Below, in pieces: positions 1-5,747 of a stretch of 8,349 nucleotides of DNA (positions are counted from its first letter, which is position 1; each line of letters opens with the position of its first letter). The position numbers and the translations under genes are program-made. Source of the stretch: an uncultured bacterium (GTDB taxonomy: Bacteria; Cloacimonadota; Cloacimonadia; Cloacimonadales; Cloacimonadaceae); contig CALDSN010000164.1 of the NCBI GenBank assembly GCA_937924555.1, positions 1-8,349 on the forward strand. The letters are read 5' to 3'. The notes under the pieces were generated by a model. That model was not told the origin of the DNA, searched no databases, and saw only the letters and a list, made by a program, of their open reading frames with translations.

Positions 1-998
1 TAACCGGTTATTACCCCTCAGAACTGCTAAACAACGAGCTTAGGTCTTTCAACGACCTTATCCATGATGATGACCGGGATTATGTCCGTCGATGTGTGGA
101 TGAGGCAATCGATAAGCGAATACGCTTCCAAATGGAATACCGTCTGCGGGATCGATCCGGGGATATCCGCTGGGTTTGGGAGCAGGGTAATGCCATCTAC
201 AATGCCAAAGGTGAGGTTGTTTACTTAGACGGGTACATTGCCGATATCACGCAAAGAAAGCTGATAGAAGAGCAAGTTAAGCAAGCAGCGCAAAGCATGG
301 TGGAGCTTAATGCCACAAAGGATAAGTTCTTCTCGCTTATTGCGCATGACCTACAGAATCCCGTGTTTGCCATTCTGTCGCTTTCCGAGTTTCTTGCCGC
401 TAACCTGCAGAACCTAAATAAGCAGGATCTGAGTAGCTTTGTAACGCAGATTCAAGTATCGGCAAAGGGTATATATGCGTTGCTGGAGAATCTATTGGAT
501 TGGACAAAGTCTCACACGGGAAAGATTAAGCTGCAATATGAGTATCTTTCCTTGCCCAAGCTGGTTGCCTTCTTGATCGACCAGTTCCAGCCTCTGGCAA
601 TGGAGAAGAATATAACCTTGGAGTTTATAGTTACCGAGGACATCGTGTTGGAGAGTGATTCTCATCTCCTCACCACCATCATCCGCAACCTGCTGTCCAA
701 CGGCATCAAGTATTCTCACCCCCACAGCGTGGTGAGTGTGGAGCTATTCCGGCATAAAGAAATGGTTGTGTTAGAGGTAACGGATAAAGGCATCGGCATT
801 TCCAGACGGAACTTGGATAAGATATTCAGCATAGATAACGAGATACGTATGCCTGGCACCAAGAAAGAACCGGGTAGTGGATTGGGCTTGATTCTGGCAA
901 AGGATTTTGCAGATAAACTGGGAGCAAGCTTAAGCGTTACCAGCAAGCTGAATAAGGGCAGCACTTTCCGCTTGGCACTTCCCCAAAGAGTATATTAG
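1..998 (+). CDS. PAS-domain sensor histidine kinase, 3' part (5' end outside window)
   Basis: The reading frame is open from position 3 through the left edge, so the gene starts upstream; the GTG at 96 is internal. The first codons plus the segment up to about position 260 encode the end of a PAS/PAC domain (GDIRWVWEQG, then GYIADITQRK, the usual PAC ending that leads into a signalling helix). With the GTG at 96 as residue 1, the HisKA H-box is AHDLQNP with phospho-acceptor His84. The ATPase domain follows: N-box RNLLSN (Asn198, Asn202), G1 box DKGIGI (Asp230 to Gly234), and G2 box GSGLGL (260-265), so the core is complete and looks active. No membrane segment is visible in this part. By family knowledge it autophosphorylates on His and passes phosphate to a response regulator; none is encoded in the window, so partner and stimulus are unknown. 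It converges on rarA with overlapping stop codons. Confidence 0.93.
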   Translation, partial: TGYYPSELLNNELRSFNDLIHDDDRDYVRRCVDEAIDKRIRFQMEYRLRDRSGDIRWVWEQGNAIYNAKGEVVYLDGYIADITQRKLIEEQVKQAAQSMVELNATKDKFFSLIAHDLQNPVFAILSLSEFLAANLQNLNKQDLSSFVTQIQVSAKGIYALLENLLDWTKSHTGKIKLQYEYLSLPKLVAFLIDQFQPLAMEKNITLEFIVTEDIVLESDSHLLTTIIRNLLSNGIKYSHPHSVVSVELFRHKEMVVLEVTDKGIGISRRNLDKIFSIDNEIRMPGTKKEPGSGLGLILAKDFADKLGASLSVTSKLNKGSTFRLALPQRVY

Positions 999-2317
999 CT
1001 ATCGTTTTTTTGTTTGTTGCGTAGCTTGTTCCACCAATCAATCCGCTTCTGAATCTCTTTTTCAAAGCCGAATTGACCCGGCTTGTAATATGTCTGTTCC
1101 TGCATTTTATCTGGGAAATACTTCTGGTAGTAATAGCTGTTTTCAAACTCATGGTCATAGTGATACTCTTTACCATAATCCAACTCTTTCATCAGCTTGG
1201 TAGGCGCATTGCGGATATGCAGCGGAACACCCAGGTGGCTGGTTTTGGTGGCATCATCAGCAGCAGCTTTATAGGCTGTATATAGGCTGTTACTCTTCGG
1301 TGCGGTGGCAAGATACACCACGAGCTGAGCCAAAGCATTGCTGGCTTCCGGCATCCCGATAAACAACAAGGCATCTTTGGCGGCAATCGCCTGCACCAAG
1401 GCATTGGGATCTGCCAAGCCGATATCCTCGCTGGCGAAGCGGATAAGCCTCCGCACCAAATAGCGAGGGTCTTCACCTGCTTCTAACATCCGGGCAAGCC
1501 AATATAACGCTGCCTGTGGGTCGGATCCTCGCAAAGATTTGTGCAGGGCAGAGATGATGTTATAGTGCTCCTCACGGTTCTTATCATAGAACATCGTCTT
1601 TTTGGCGAGAGTTTTTGCCAATTCAGAAATTGGTGGATGCGGGTTTTGCTGCAGGTATGGCACTATCAGTTCCAGTTCGTTTAACGCTCTACGGGCATCT
1701 CCACCGCTGTTCTGTGCCATCCAGCCTATCACTTCATCGTCAGCTTCCAGTTTCAGTTCCGCAAAGCCTTTGGCGATTATCTCCCGCAAGTCCTCCTCCT
1801 GCAAGTGTTCCAGCACAAACACATGACAGCGGGATAGCAAGGCAGGGATAACTTCAAAGGATGGATTCTCTGTGGTTGCCCCGATTAGGATTACCGCACC
1901 GCTCTCCACATAAGGCAGAAAGGCATCTTGTTGGCTTTTGTTGAAGCGGTGGATTTCATCGATAAACAGGATGCTTCGGCGGTTTTGGGTGCGGTGCATG
2001 TAGTCCGCATCCTTCATCACGCTTTTCACATCATTGATGCTGGATAGCACCGCAGAAAAGGTGATGAAGTGATATCCGCTAACCTTTTCGATGATTCTGG
2101 CAATGGTAGTTTTACCGGTTCCGGGTGGACCCCACAGGATGAAGGAGTGATAGTCCCCGCTGTTTATCATCTGGTGCAGAAGTGAATTGGTAGCAATCAG
2201 CTTGTTCTGTCCCTTCAGTTCTTCCAATGAGCCGGGACGCAAGCGTTCTGCCAGTGGAGCGGATTTGCTGCCTAAGTCCTCTTCATCAAATAGGTTGCTT
2301 TGGTCTTTATGCTTCAT
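995..2317 (-). CDS. rarA: Replication-associated recombination protein A (RarA/MgsA, AAA+ ATPase)
   Basis: A 440-residue AAA+ ATPase of the RarA/MgsA/WRNIP1 family, close to the usual length. By family knowledge it acts at stalled replication forks, binding SSB and DNA ends. Visible motifs in order: LAERLRP near residues 22-28, which opens nearly all RarA proteins; Walker A GPPGTGKTT (63-71); Walker B FIDEIHRF (118-125); sensor 1 GATTENPSF (146-154); arginine finger in LSRC (Arg163); sensor 2 GDARRALN (206-213). The C-terminal half has the diagnostic tetramerisation region (LRGSDPQAALYWLARML, then RLIRFASEDIGLA). Residues 6-10, QSNLF, resemble a sliding-clamp-binding peptide. The ATG start lies 9 bases after the stop of the ferritin-like gene, with no strong ribosome binding site (a GGAAGA sits about 14 bases upstream), so translational coupling is likely. 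Its TAA overlaps the TAG of the convergent kinase gene. Confidence 0.96.
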   Translation of the reverse strand: MKHKDQSNLFDEEDLGSKSAPLAERLRPGSLEELKGQNKLIATNSLLHQMINSGDYHSFILWGPPGTGKTTIARIIEKVSGYHFITFSAVLSSINDVKSVMKDADYMHRTQNRRSILFIDEIHRFNKSQQDAFLPYVESGAVILIGATTENPSFEVIPALLSRCHVFVLEHLQEEDLREIIAKGFAELKLEADDEVIGWMAQNSGGDARRALNELELIVPYLQQNPHPPISELAKTLAKKTMFYDKNREEHYNIISALHKSLRGSDPQAALYWLARMLEAGEDPRYLVRRLIRFASEDIGLADPNALVQAIAAKDALLFIGMPEASNALAQLVVYLATAPKSNSLYTAYKAAADDATKTSHLGVPLHIRNAPTKLMKELDYGKEYHYDHEFENSYYYQKYFPDKMQEQTYYKPGQFGFEKEIQKRIDWWNKLRNKQKNDS

Positions 2318-2326
2318 CGCAGGCTG

Positions 2327-2797
2327 TTAATCTTCCATCAAACCGCTTAGTTCGGAGGGATCATACCATTGCATCGCACCGTGCAAGCGTTGCACCTCTG
2401 CTAAAAGTAGAGCTTTGTGGTTACACTCTTCTTCCGCAAGTTGCAGTAACATGGCTTTGGTTGCGGCATCGCTGCTGTCTTTTGCCATAGCAAGGTAAAT
2501 GGCGTTTGCTTCTTCTTCTCTGCTAATGGCATATTCCAAAACATCCTTGGGGTCGGTCAATTCCACCCCTGGGATACTAAGCTTTCTCTCTCCATCAGTC
2601 ACCAATAGCTCACCGGGGAATTCTGCGGCAAAGGCATTGCGCAGCTTTTCTTCGTGAGTTGTTTCATAGATCATCAGTTCGTGAAAGGCATTATAGGTTT
2701 CGTTGTTGCCGAAGCTTTTGGATAAAGCATCATATAGCAGTTGCGAACGGATTTCTGCCTCCACGGCGACCTTAAAGCTCTCTTTCCTTGTCATCAT
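2327..2797 (-). CDS. Ferritin-like/rubrerythrin-family diiron protein
   Basis: A 156-residue all-helical cytosolic protein with the rubrerythrin-type diiron pattern. Helix 1 carries Glu15 with Tyr22 seven residues on, helix 2 has ExxH (Glu45, His48), helix 3 has Glu94 with Tyr101, and helix 4 has ExxH (Glu124, His127). These are the expected six ligands of a four-helix-bundle diiron site. There is no C-terminal rubredoxin CxxC domain, so it is an erythrin-only form (COG1633-like), usually linked to peroxide or oxygen detoxification or iron handling; the actual substrate cannot be read from sequence. Two ATG codons stand in tandem at the start. The AAGAGG ribosome binding site is only 3 bases before the first and 6 before the second, so initiation may really be at 2794. 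It sits between the permease gene (37-base gap) and rarA (9-base gap), probably in one transcript; it has no obvious functional tie to either. Confidence 0.85.
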   Translation of the reverse strand: MMTRKESFKVAVEAEIRSQLLYDALSKSFGNNETYNAFHELMIYETTHEEKLRNAFAAEFPGELLVTDGERKLSIPGVELTDPKDVLEYAISREEEANAIYLAMAKDSSDAATKAMLLQLAEEECNHKALLLAEVQRLHGAMQWYDPSELSGLMED

Positions 2798-2800
2798 TCA

Positions 2801-2806
2801 CCTCTT
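2801..2806 (-). promoter_or_regulatory. Ribosome binding site of ferritin-like gene
   Basis: The minus strand reads AAGAGG here. It is 3 bases from the ATG at 2797 and 6 bases from the ATG at 2794; the second spacing is the more usual, which favours a protein one residue shorter. Confidence 0.6.
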
Positions 2807-2834
2807 AATTCAATAACTTCCAAGCATTGTCAAT

Positions 2835-4088
2835 TTATGCATTGCGCCTGATAAGCTCTACGGCATTTATTCTGCCGATGCGCTTCAGGGGTAATATAAC
2901 ACTAAGCACGGTAATTAAATACGCCACAATAACTATGAGAACATAATCCGGCAACAATAGCCTCACGGGGAGAGTGATGCCACCCGTATCGCCCATGGAA
3001 AGCGTTATGATGCCGAATTGTTGCTGCAACACCATTAGTATGCTTCCCAATCCCAAGCCGATTACTATCCCCAGGCTGCACAGAATCAACGCTTGCAGAA
3101 GGAACATTCTCTGCAGTTGTTCATCACTCAATCCCAAGGCTTTCAACAGCCCAAGCTCCCGCTTCTTTTGGCTGATTGCCTTCAAAAGGTTCCCGGTTAG
3201 ATTGAAGCTGGCGATGATGAACATAAACAGCATAATCACAAACATGATGAACTTTTCGAAGCGGATGGCAGTGTAGAGACTGGAATCAAAGCTGCTCCAG
3301 TCCTCAAATTGATAATCAGGATACTCACTAAGAAGCTGGTGCAGATAGCTCTGTGCATGGGCAAAGGATGGTGTTTTTATCTCAATATAATCTGCGGCAT
3401 CGTTTCCCGACGCGAAGTAAGATGCCTCGGCAAAGGGAACATAACAGTAACTTTGGTCATATTCCGGCATACCTGCGCTGAAGATGGCAAGCACCTTTAG
3501 GTATCGCACTTTGGGGATCATCCCAAAGGCGGTGGGGACATTGAACATGGGGGAGAGCACCTGTATATCATCGCCCAGATAAGCACCCAGTTTGGATGCC
3601 AAACCTGAGCCCAACACTATGCCCCCTGCATTGAACGACTCCTCATCCGCAGAGCCGGCAATGATGCCTTGAATCACCTCTCCATCCTTGCTTTCCGGCT
3701 TTTGCAGTGTGCCGGAAACCTGCCTTTGTTGGTTAAGGTTCACTCCGAAACTGAGGCTGGGGATAATGGTGAACTCGCGTTTTAACAGCAGTTCGTTGCG
3801 GATAACGGGTGAAGCGGGAAAGCCCTTCGCTTGCAGGGAGGCGCATATTTCTGAATAGTTGCTTAGTTGCGAACCATCTGTTTTGGAGAGCCTGATATCG
3901 GCAAAGGTGCCCACGATGCGGTTGCGGATATCTGCCCGGAAACCGTTCATCACCGAACTAACGCATAGCAGGGCAAGCACTCCCAAGCTAATCCCGGCAA
4001 GGCTCAAATAATGGGCACGGCTTAAACCACGGGCTTTTCTGCCCCGCAGGTATTTAACTGCCAGATACATTATGCTTTTGTTTCTCAT
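2835..4088 (-). CDS. LolC/LolE-family ABC transporter permease (lipoprotein release)
   Basis: A 417-residue inner-membrane permease with the LolC/LolE/MacB layout and length. It has a cytoplasmic N-terminus (LAVKYLRGRKARG), a first membrane span at about 28-48, and a large periplasmic MacB_PCD-type domain at about 50-278. Three more spans follow at about 279-300, 328-354 and 381-401. The loop KKRELGLLKALGLSDEQL (308-325) matches the conserved coupling region that contacts the ATPase subunit, and the C-terminal AVELIRR ending (409-415) is family-typical. By family knowledge it works with the ATPase LolD to extract lipoproteins from the inner membrane for transfer to LolA. No lolD or second permease lies next to it in the window. 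A single permease gene of this kind is common outside Gammaproteobacteria, where a homodimer (LolF-like) is proposed. The ATG at 4070 is an alternative start that would give an N-terminus beginning MYLAVKYLRG, closer to many homologues; neither start has a strong ribosome binding site. Confidence 0.88.
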   Translation of the reverse strand: MRNKSIMYLAVKYLRGRKARGLSRAHYLSLAGISLGVLALLCVSSVMNGFRADIRNRIVGTFADIRLSKTDGSQLSNYSEICASLQAKGFPASPVIRNELLLKREFTIIPSLSFGVNLNQQRQVSGTLQKPESKDGEVIQGIIAGSADEESFNAGGIVLGSGLASKLGAYLGDDIQVLSPMFNVPTAFGMIPKVRYLKVLAIFSAGMPEYDQSYCYVPFAEASYFASGNDAADYIEIKTPSFAHAQSYLHQLLSEYPDYQFEDWSSFDSSLYTAIRFEKFIMFVIMLFMFIIASFNLTGNLLKAISQKKRELGLLKALGLSDEQLQRMFLLQALILCSLGIVIGLGLGSILMVLQQQFGIITLSMGDTGGITLPVRLLLPDYVLIVIVAYLITVLSVILPLKRIGRINAVELIRRNA

Positions 4089-4179
4089 CTTTACCCGTGC
4101 GCTATTTCCTGTAGGTTGTTGCGAAAGTCAAGCTTTGTTTTGTGCGCTGAGTTTATTTGTCTCCCAGGTCACTTGGCAT

Positions 4180-4212
4180 CATTACATAATCATTGCATAA
4201 TCATTACATATG
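4180..4212 (+). repeat. Three tandem 11-bp repeats
   Basis: Three head-to-tail units are read directly: CATTACATAAT (4180-4190), CATTGCATAAT (4191-4201) and CATTACATATG (4202-4212). Units 1 and 2 differ at one base and unit 3 differs only in its last two bases from unit 1. The 11-bp period is close to one helical turn, so the same DNA face is presented each time. Two further units, CATTGCATAAT and CATTGCATGTT, lie on the opposite strand at 4214-4235. Confidence 0.85.
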
Positions 4213-4237
4213 AAACATGCAATGATTATGCAATGAT
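4189..4237. repeat. Perfect 17-bp inverted repeat, hairpin or operator
   Basis: The arms 4189-4205 and 4221-4237 are exact reverse complements over 17 bases. After one mismatch (4206 against 4220), three more pairs (4207-4209 with 4217-4219) leave a 7-base loop. The element is AT-rich and has no adjoining T-run, so it is not a typical intrinsic terminator. Its position, 82 bases before the sigma factor start and about 100 bases before the permease start, suggests a binding site for a dimeric regulator or an RNA structure in a leader. The function is inference. Confidence 0.75.
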
Positions 4238-4319
4238 CAGGTAATTCAAATAAGGAGCTTATGGCGTAAAACTTGCATCTGATTGTAAGAGAGTCAGCAT
4301 AAACAATGGTAAAGGAATA

Positions 4320-4808
4320 ATGAAGAGAGAGCAGTTTGAAGCATTTCTGAGCAAGCACGAAAAGCGCATTTTCCGCTATGTTTACAGCATTTGTGGTAAT
4401 GAACAGGATGCAAGGGATGTGTTGCAAAATGTTTTCATCTCAATTTATGAAAGCTTCGAACGCATTGAAGAAGCCAGTTCTCTATCTTACACCTACAAGG
4501 TTGCCCACAACAAGTGCCTGAACTTCCTTAAGGGCAGAGCAAGGTATGTTAATGTGGATCCCATTATTTTCACTAACATCCCGGACAGCGCAACACCCAT
4601 TGAGCCGGACTATACTGCCCTAAACAAGGCAATGGCAGAGCTTCCCCCCAAACTTGCAGCGGTTATCCATCTGCAATACTATGAGAAAATGACATATAAG
4701 GATATCGCAGAACAGCTTGGTTACAGCACAAAGGCGGTGGAATCGTTGTTGGTACGGGCAAAACGCATTCTTCGCAAAAAAATAATGCAGGATATGAGGC
4801 AGAAATGA
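4320..4808 (+). CDS. ECF (group 4) RNA polymerase sigma factor
   Basis: A 162-residue sigma-70 family protein containing only regions 2 and 4, the hallmark of extracytoplasmic-function sigma factors. Region 2 spans about residues 5-73: DARDVLQNVFISIYESF (30-46) is the core-binding part and YTYKVAHNKCLNFLKGR (57-73) is the -10 recognition helix. After a short linker (74-106), region 4 covers about 108-153 (LPPKLAAVIHLQYYEKMTY, then the helix-turn-helix DIAEQLGYSTKAVESLLVRAK) and reads the -35 element. By family knowledge it directs polymerase to stress promoters and is held inactive by a cognate anti-sigma factor, here almost certainly the next gene. Ribosome binding site AAAGGA stands 3 bases before the ATG; no in-frame alternative start exists back to the TAA at 4251. 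ECF sigma factors often activate their own operon, but no clear autoregulated promoter was recognised. Confidence 0.95.
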   Translation: MKREQFEAFLSKHEKRIFRYVYSICGNEQDARDVLQNVFISIYESFERIEEASSLSYTYKVAHNKCLNFLKGRARYVNVDPIIFTNIPDSATPIEPDYTALNKAMAELPPKLAAVIHLQYYEKMTYKDIAEQLGYSTKAVESLLVRAKRILRKKIMQDMRQK

Positions 4809-4861
4809 GTAACATAAGTGGAACCCTGAAGGGCGACCGAATAAATTAAAGGAGCAGGAAC

Positions 4862-5302
4862 ATGAGATGCAGCACAGCAAAACGCTACATTGACCTTAAG
4901 CTGGATGGTGAGTTAAACCCTCGCCATGCAGATGAACTTTCCCGGCATCTTGCCTCTTGCCAAAGCTGTAGAGCTTGGCAGGAACAGGCAATACACTTCG
5001 ATGCTTTCATGCAGAATGCTCCGGTGTCGGTTCTTCCCACTTGGGTACATGCGCAGATTATGGACAAAGTGAAGTTCCAAATGCAAAAGCGTCCGGGATT
5101 TGTGCAGAAGCTTCACCTTGCCACAGCTTCGGCAGTGGTGGCAGTGTTCTTTAGCTTTTGGGCAGGAACCATGGTTGGGGTAAGCACCTTCAACACAGGC
5201 TCTCAAACAAGTGAGAGCACCACGGTTAGTGTTAGCAGCCTATCTTTTGGAGAGAATACCATCGTTGACGGATGGGACACTGCGGAGGCGAATAATGAGT
5301 AA
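4862..5302 (+). CDS. Zinc-finger (zf-HC2) transmembrane anti-sigma factor
   Basis: A 146-residue protein with the layout of a ZAS anti-sigma factor. The N-terminal cytoplasmic domain has Cys3 and the His29-x3-Cys33-x2-Cys36 motif (RHLASCQSC), inside the usual LDGELNP...HADELSRHL context of zf-HC2. One membrane span is predicted at about 86-108 (LATASAVVAVFFSFWAGTMV), followed by a short Ser/Thr-rich periplasmic tail (109-146). By family knowledge the zinc-finger domain wraps the ECF sigma factor encoded just upstream and releases it on a signal such as oxidation, proteolysis or a conformational change. AAAGGAG at 4848-4854 gives a good ribosome binding site 7 bases before the ATG. The 53-base gap from the sigma gene is the only non-overlapping junction in the operon. 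The last 8 bases overlap the start of the next gene. Specificity for this sigma factor is inferred from adjacency. Confidence 0.9.
   Translation: MRCSTAKRYIDLKLDGELNPRHADELSRHLASCQSCRAWQEQAIHFDAFMQNAPVSVLPTWVHAQIMDKVKFQMQKRPGFVQKLHLATASAVVAVFFSFWAGTMVGVSTFNTGSQTSESTTVSVSSLSFGENTIVDGWDTAEANNE
5284..5288 (+). promoter_or_regulatory. Ribosome binding site fixing the start at 5295
   Basis: GGAGG lies inside the end of the anti-sigma gene, 6 bases before the ATG at 5295. It decides that start over the longer open frame beginning at 5211, whose extra 28 residues would overlap the anti-sigma gene and place soluble sequence in front of an obvious N-terminal membrane anchor. Confidence 0.85.
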
Positions 5303-5747
5303 GCGCTGGTTGACCATCCTGCTGTTTGTATCCCTCAGCTTTAATCTTGCGGTGTTATGCAGTTTCCTGTATTTTAGGCTTATCTTTCCACCACCCTGTC
5401 CACCTCCGGGACCTCATCCCCCCATGGGGAGAGAAATGCCCCCCGAACCCGGATTTATGCGGGGTGATGCTGAAGTGGAAAGGCTGCACACCAAGTTTAA
5501 CGAAACCAAGCTACATCTGATGCAGGAGCTTGCCAAAGACCCTGTGGATGAGGTAAAAGTAGCAAGTATCATAGATTCATCCCTGATAGCGCAGAACCAG
5601 CTGGAGCGCACATTGGGGGAAAAGATCCTCGCCTATCGTAAAACCATGACTGCCAAAGAAGCAAGGGAACACTTCCAAAGCAGGATTGAGAATATGCAAA
5701 GCCGTTCCCATAAGATACAAAGATTTAGAGACAGGAGACTAAAATGA
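5295..5747 (+). CDS. Membrane-anchored periplasmic heavy-metal-sensor-like protein (CnrX/ZraP/Spy superfamily)
   Basis: A 150-residue protein with an N-terminal anchor (residues 5-28, after MSKR), a Pro-rich stretch at 32-52 (PPPCPPPGPHPP, PPEP) and then a helical, charged domain at 56-150. The helical domain has the spacing of Metal_resist/Spy-type proteins: a first helix pair (VERLHTKFNETKLHLMQELA, DEVKVASIIDSSLIAQ) and a MTAKEAREHFQSRIENM segment (118-134) like the second LTxxQ region. Length and anchoring match CnrX (about 148 residues), an anchored periplasmic metal sensor in a sigma/anti-sigma circuit. Its likely place is the periplasmic face of the inner membrane, next to the anti-sigma factor. 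No clear metal-ligand set is visible: only Cys22 (in the anchor), Cys35 and a few His and Met residues. A misfolded-protein or generic envelope-stress role is therefore equally possible. It overlaps the anti-sigma gene by 8 bases and the next gene by 4 (ATGA), so coupled translation is likely. Confidence 0.72.
   Translation: MSKRWLTILLFVSLSFNLAVLCSFLYFRLIFPPPCPPPGPHPPMGREMPPEPGFMRGDAEVERLHTKFNETKLHLMQELAKDPVDEVKVASIIDSSLIAQNQLERTLGEKILAYRKTMTAKEAREHFQSRIENMQSRSHKIQRFRDRRLK

Larger units (their letters stand above)
4089..4319. promoter_or_regulatory. Divergent intergenic region between permease and sigma factor genes
   Basis: This 231-base stretch separates the two transcription directions and must carry the promoters of both. 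It holds the 11-bp repeat array and palindrome (4180-4237), listed separately. On the minus strand a TTGACT (4126-4131) could be a -35 box for the permease gene, but no convincing -10 lies at the right distance. On the plus strand AAACTT near 4269-4274 and GTCAGC near 4293-4298 vaguely recall an ECF-type promoter, with a spacer slightly too long. An AAAGGA (4311-4316) just before the ATG at 4320 serves as ribosome binding site for the sigma factor gene. No protein-coding gene is supported here. Confidence 0.6.

Noticed and set aside
1000..1012. T-run after the kinase gene as an intrinsic terminator
   Set aside because: No GC-rich hairpin precedes it; the T-run is the complement of Lys/Gln/Asn codons at the end of rarA.
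2805..2833. Minus-strand TTGACA (2828-2833) with AATTAA 17 bases on, as a promoter for the ferritin-like gene
   Set aside because: The -10 match is only 3 of 6 and the start site would fall on the ATG, although a ribosome binding site is present; an internal promoter is possible but not supported.
4180..4237. CRISPR array or replication iterons
   Set aside because: Units are 11 bp without spacers and only five in number, two of them inverted; no cas or replication-initiation gene is nearby.
4182..4427. 81-codon minus-strand open frame across the palindrome and sigma factor start
   Set aside because: It overlaps the well-supported sigma factor gene and the repeat array and shows no recognisable protein features.
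5211..5294. 28-codon N-terminal extension of the CnrX-like gene
   Set aside because: It overlaps the anti-sigma coding region, has no ribosome binding site, and would bury the clear membrane anchor; GGAGG at 5284-5288 points to 5295.
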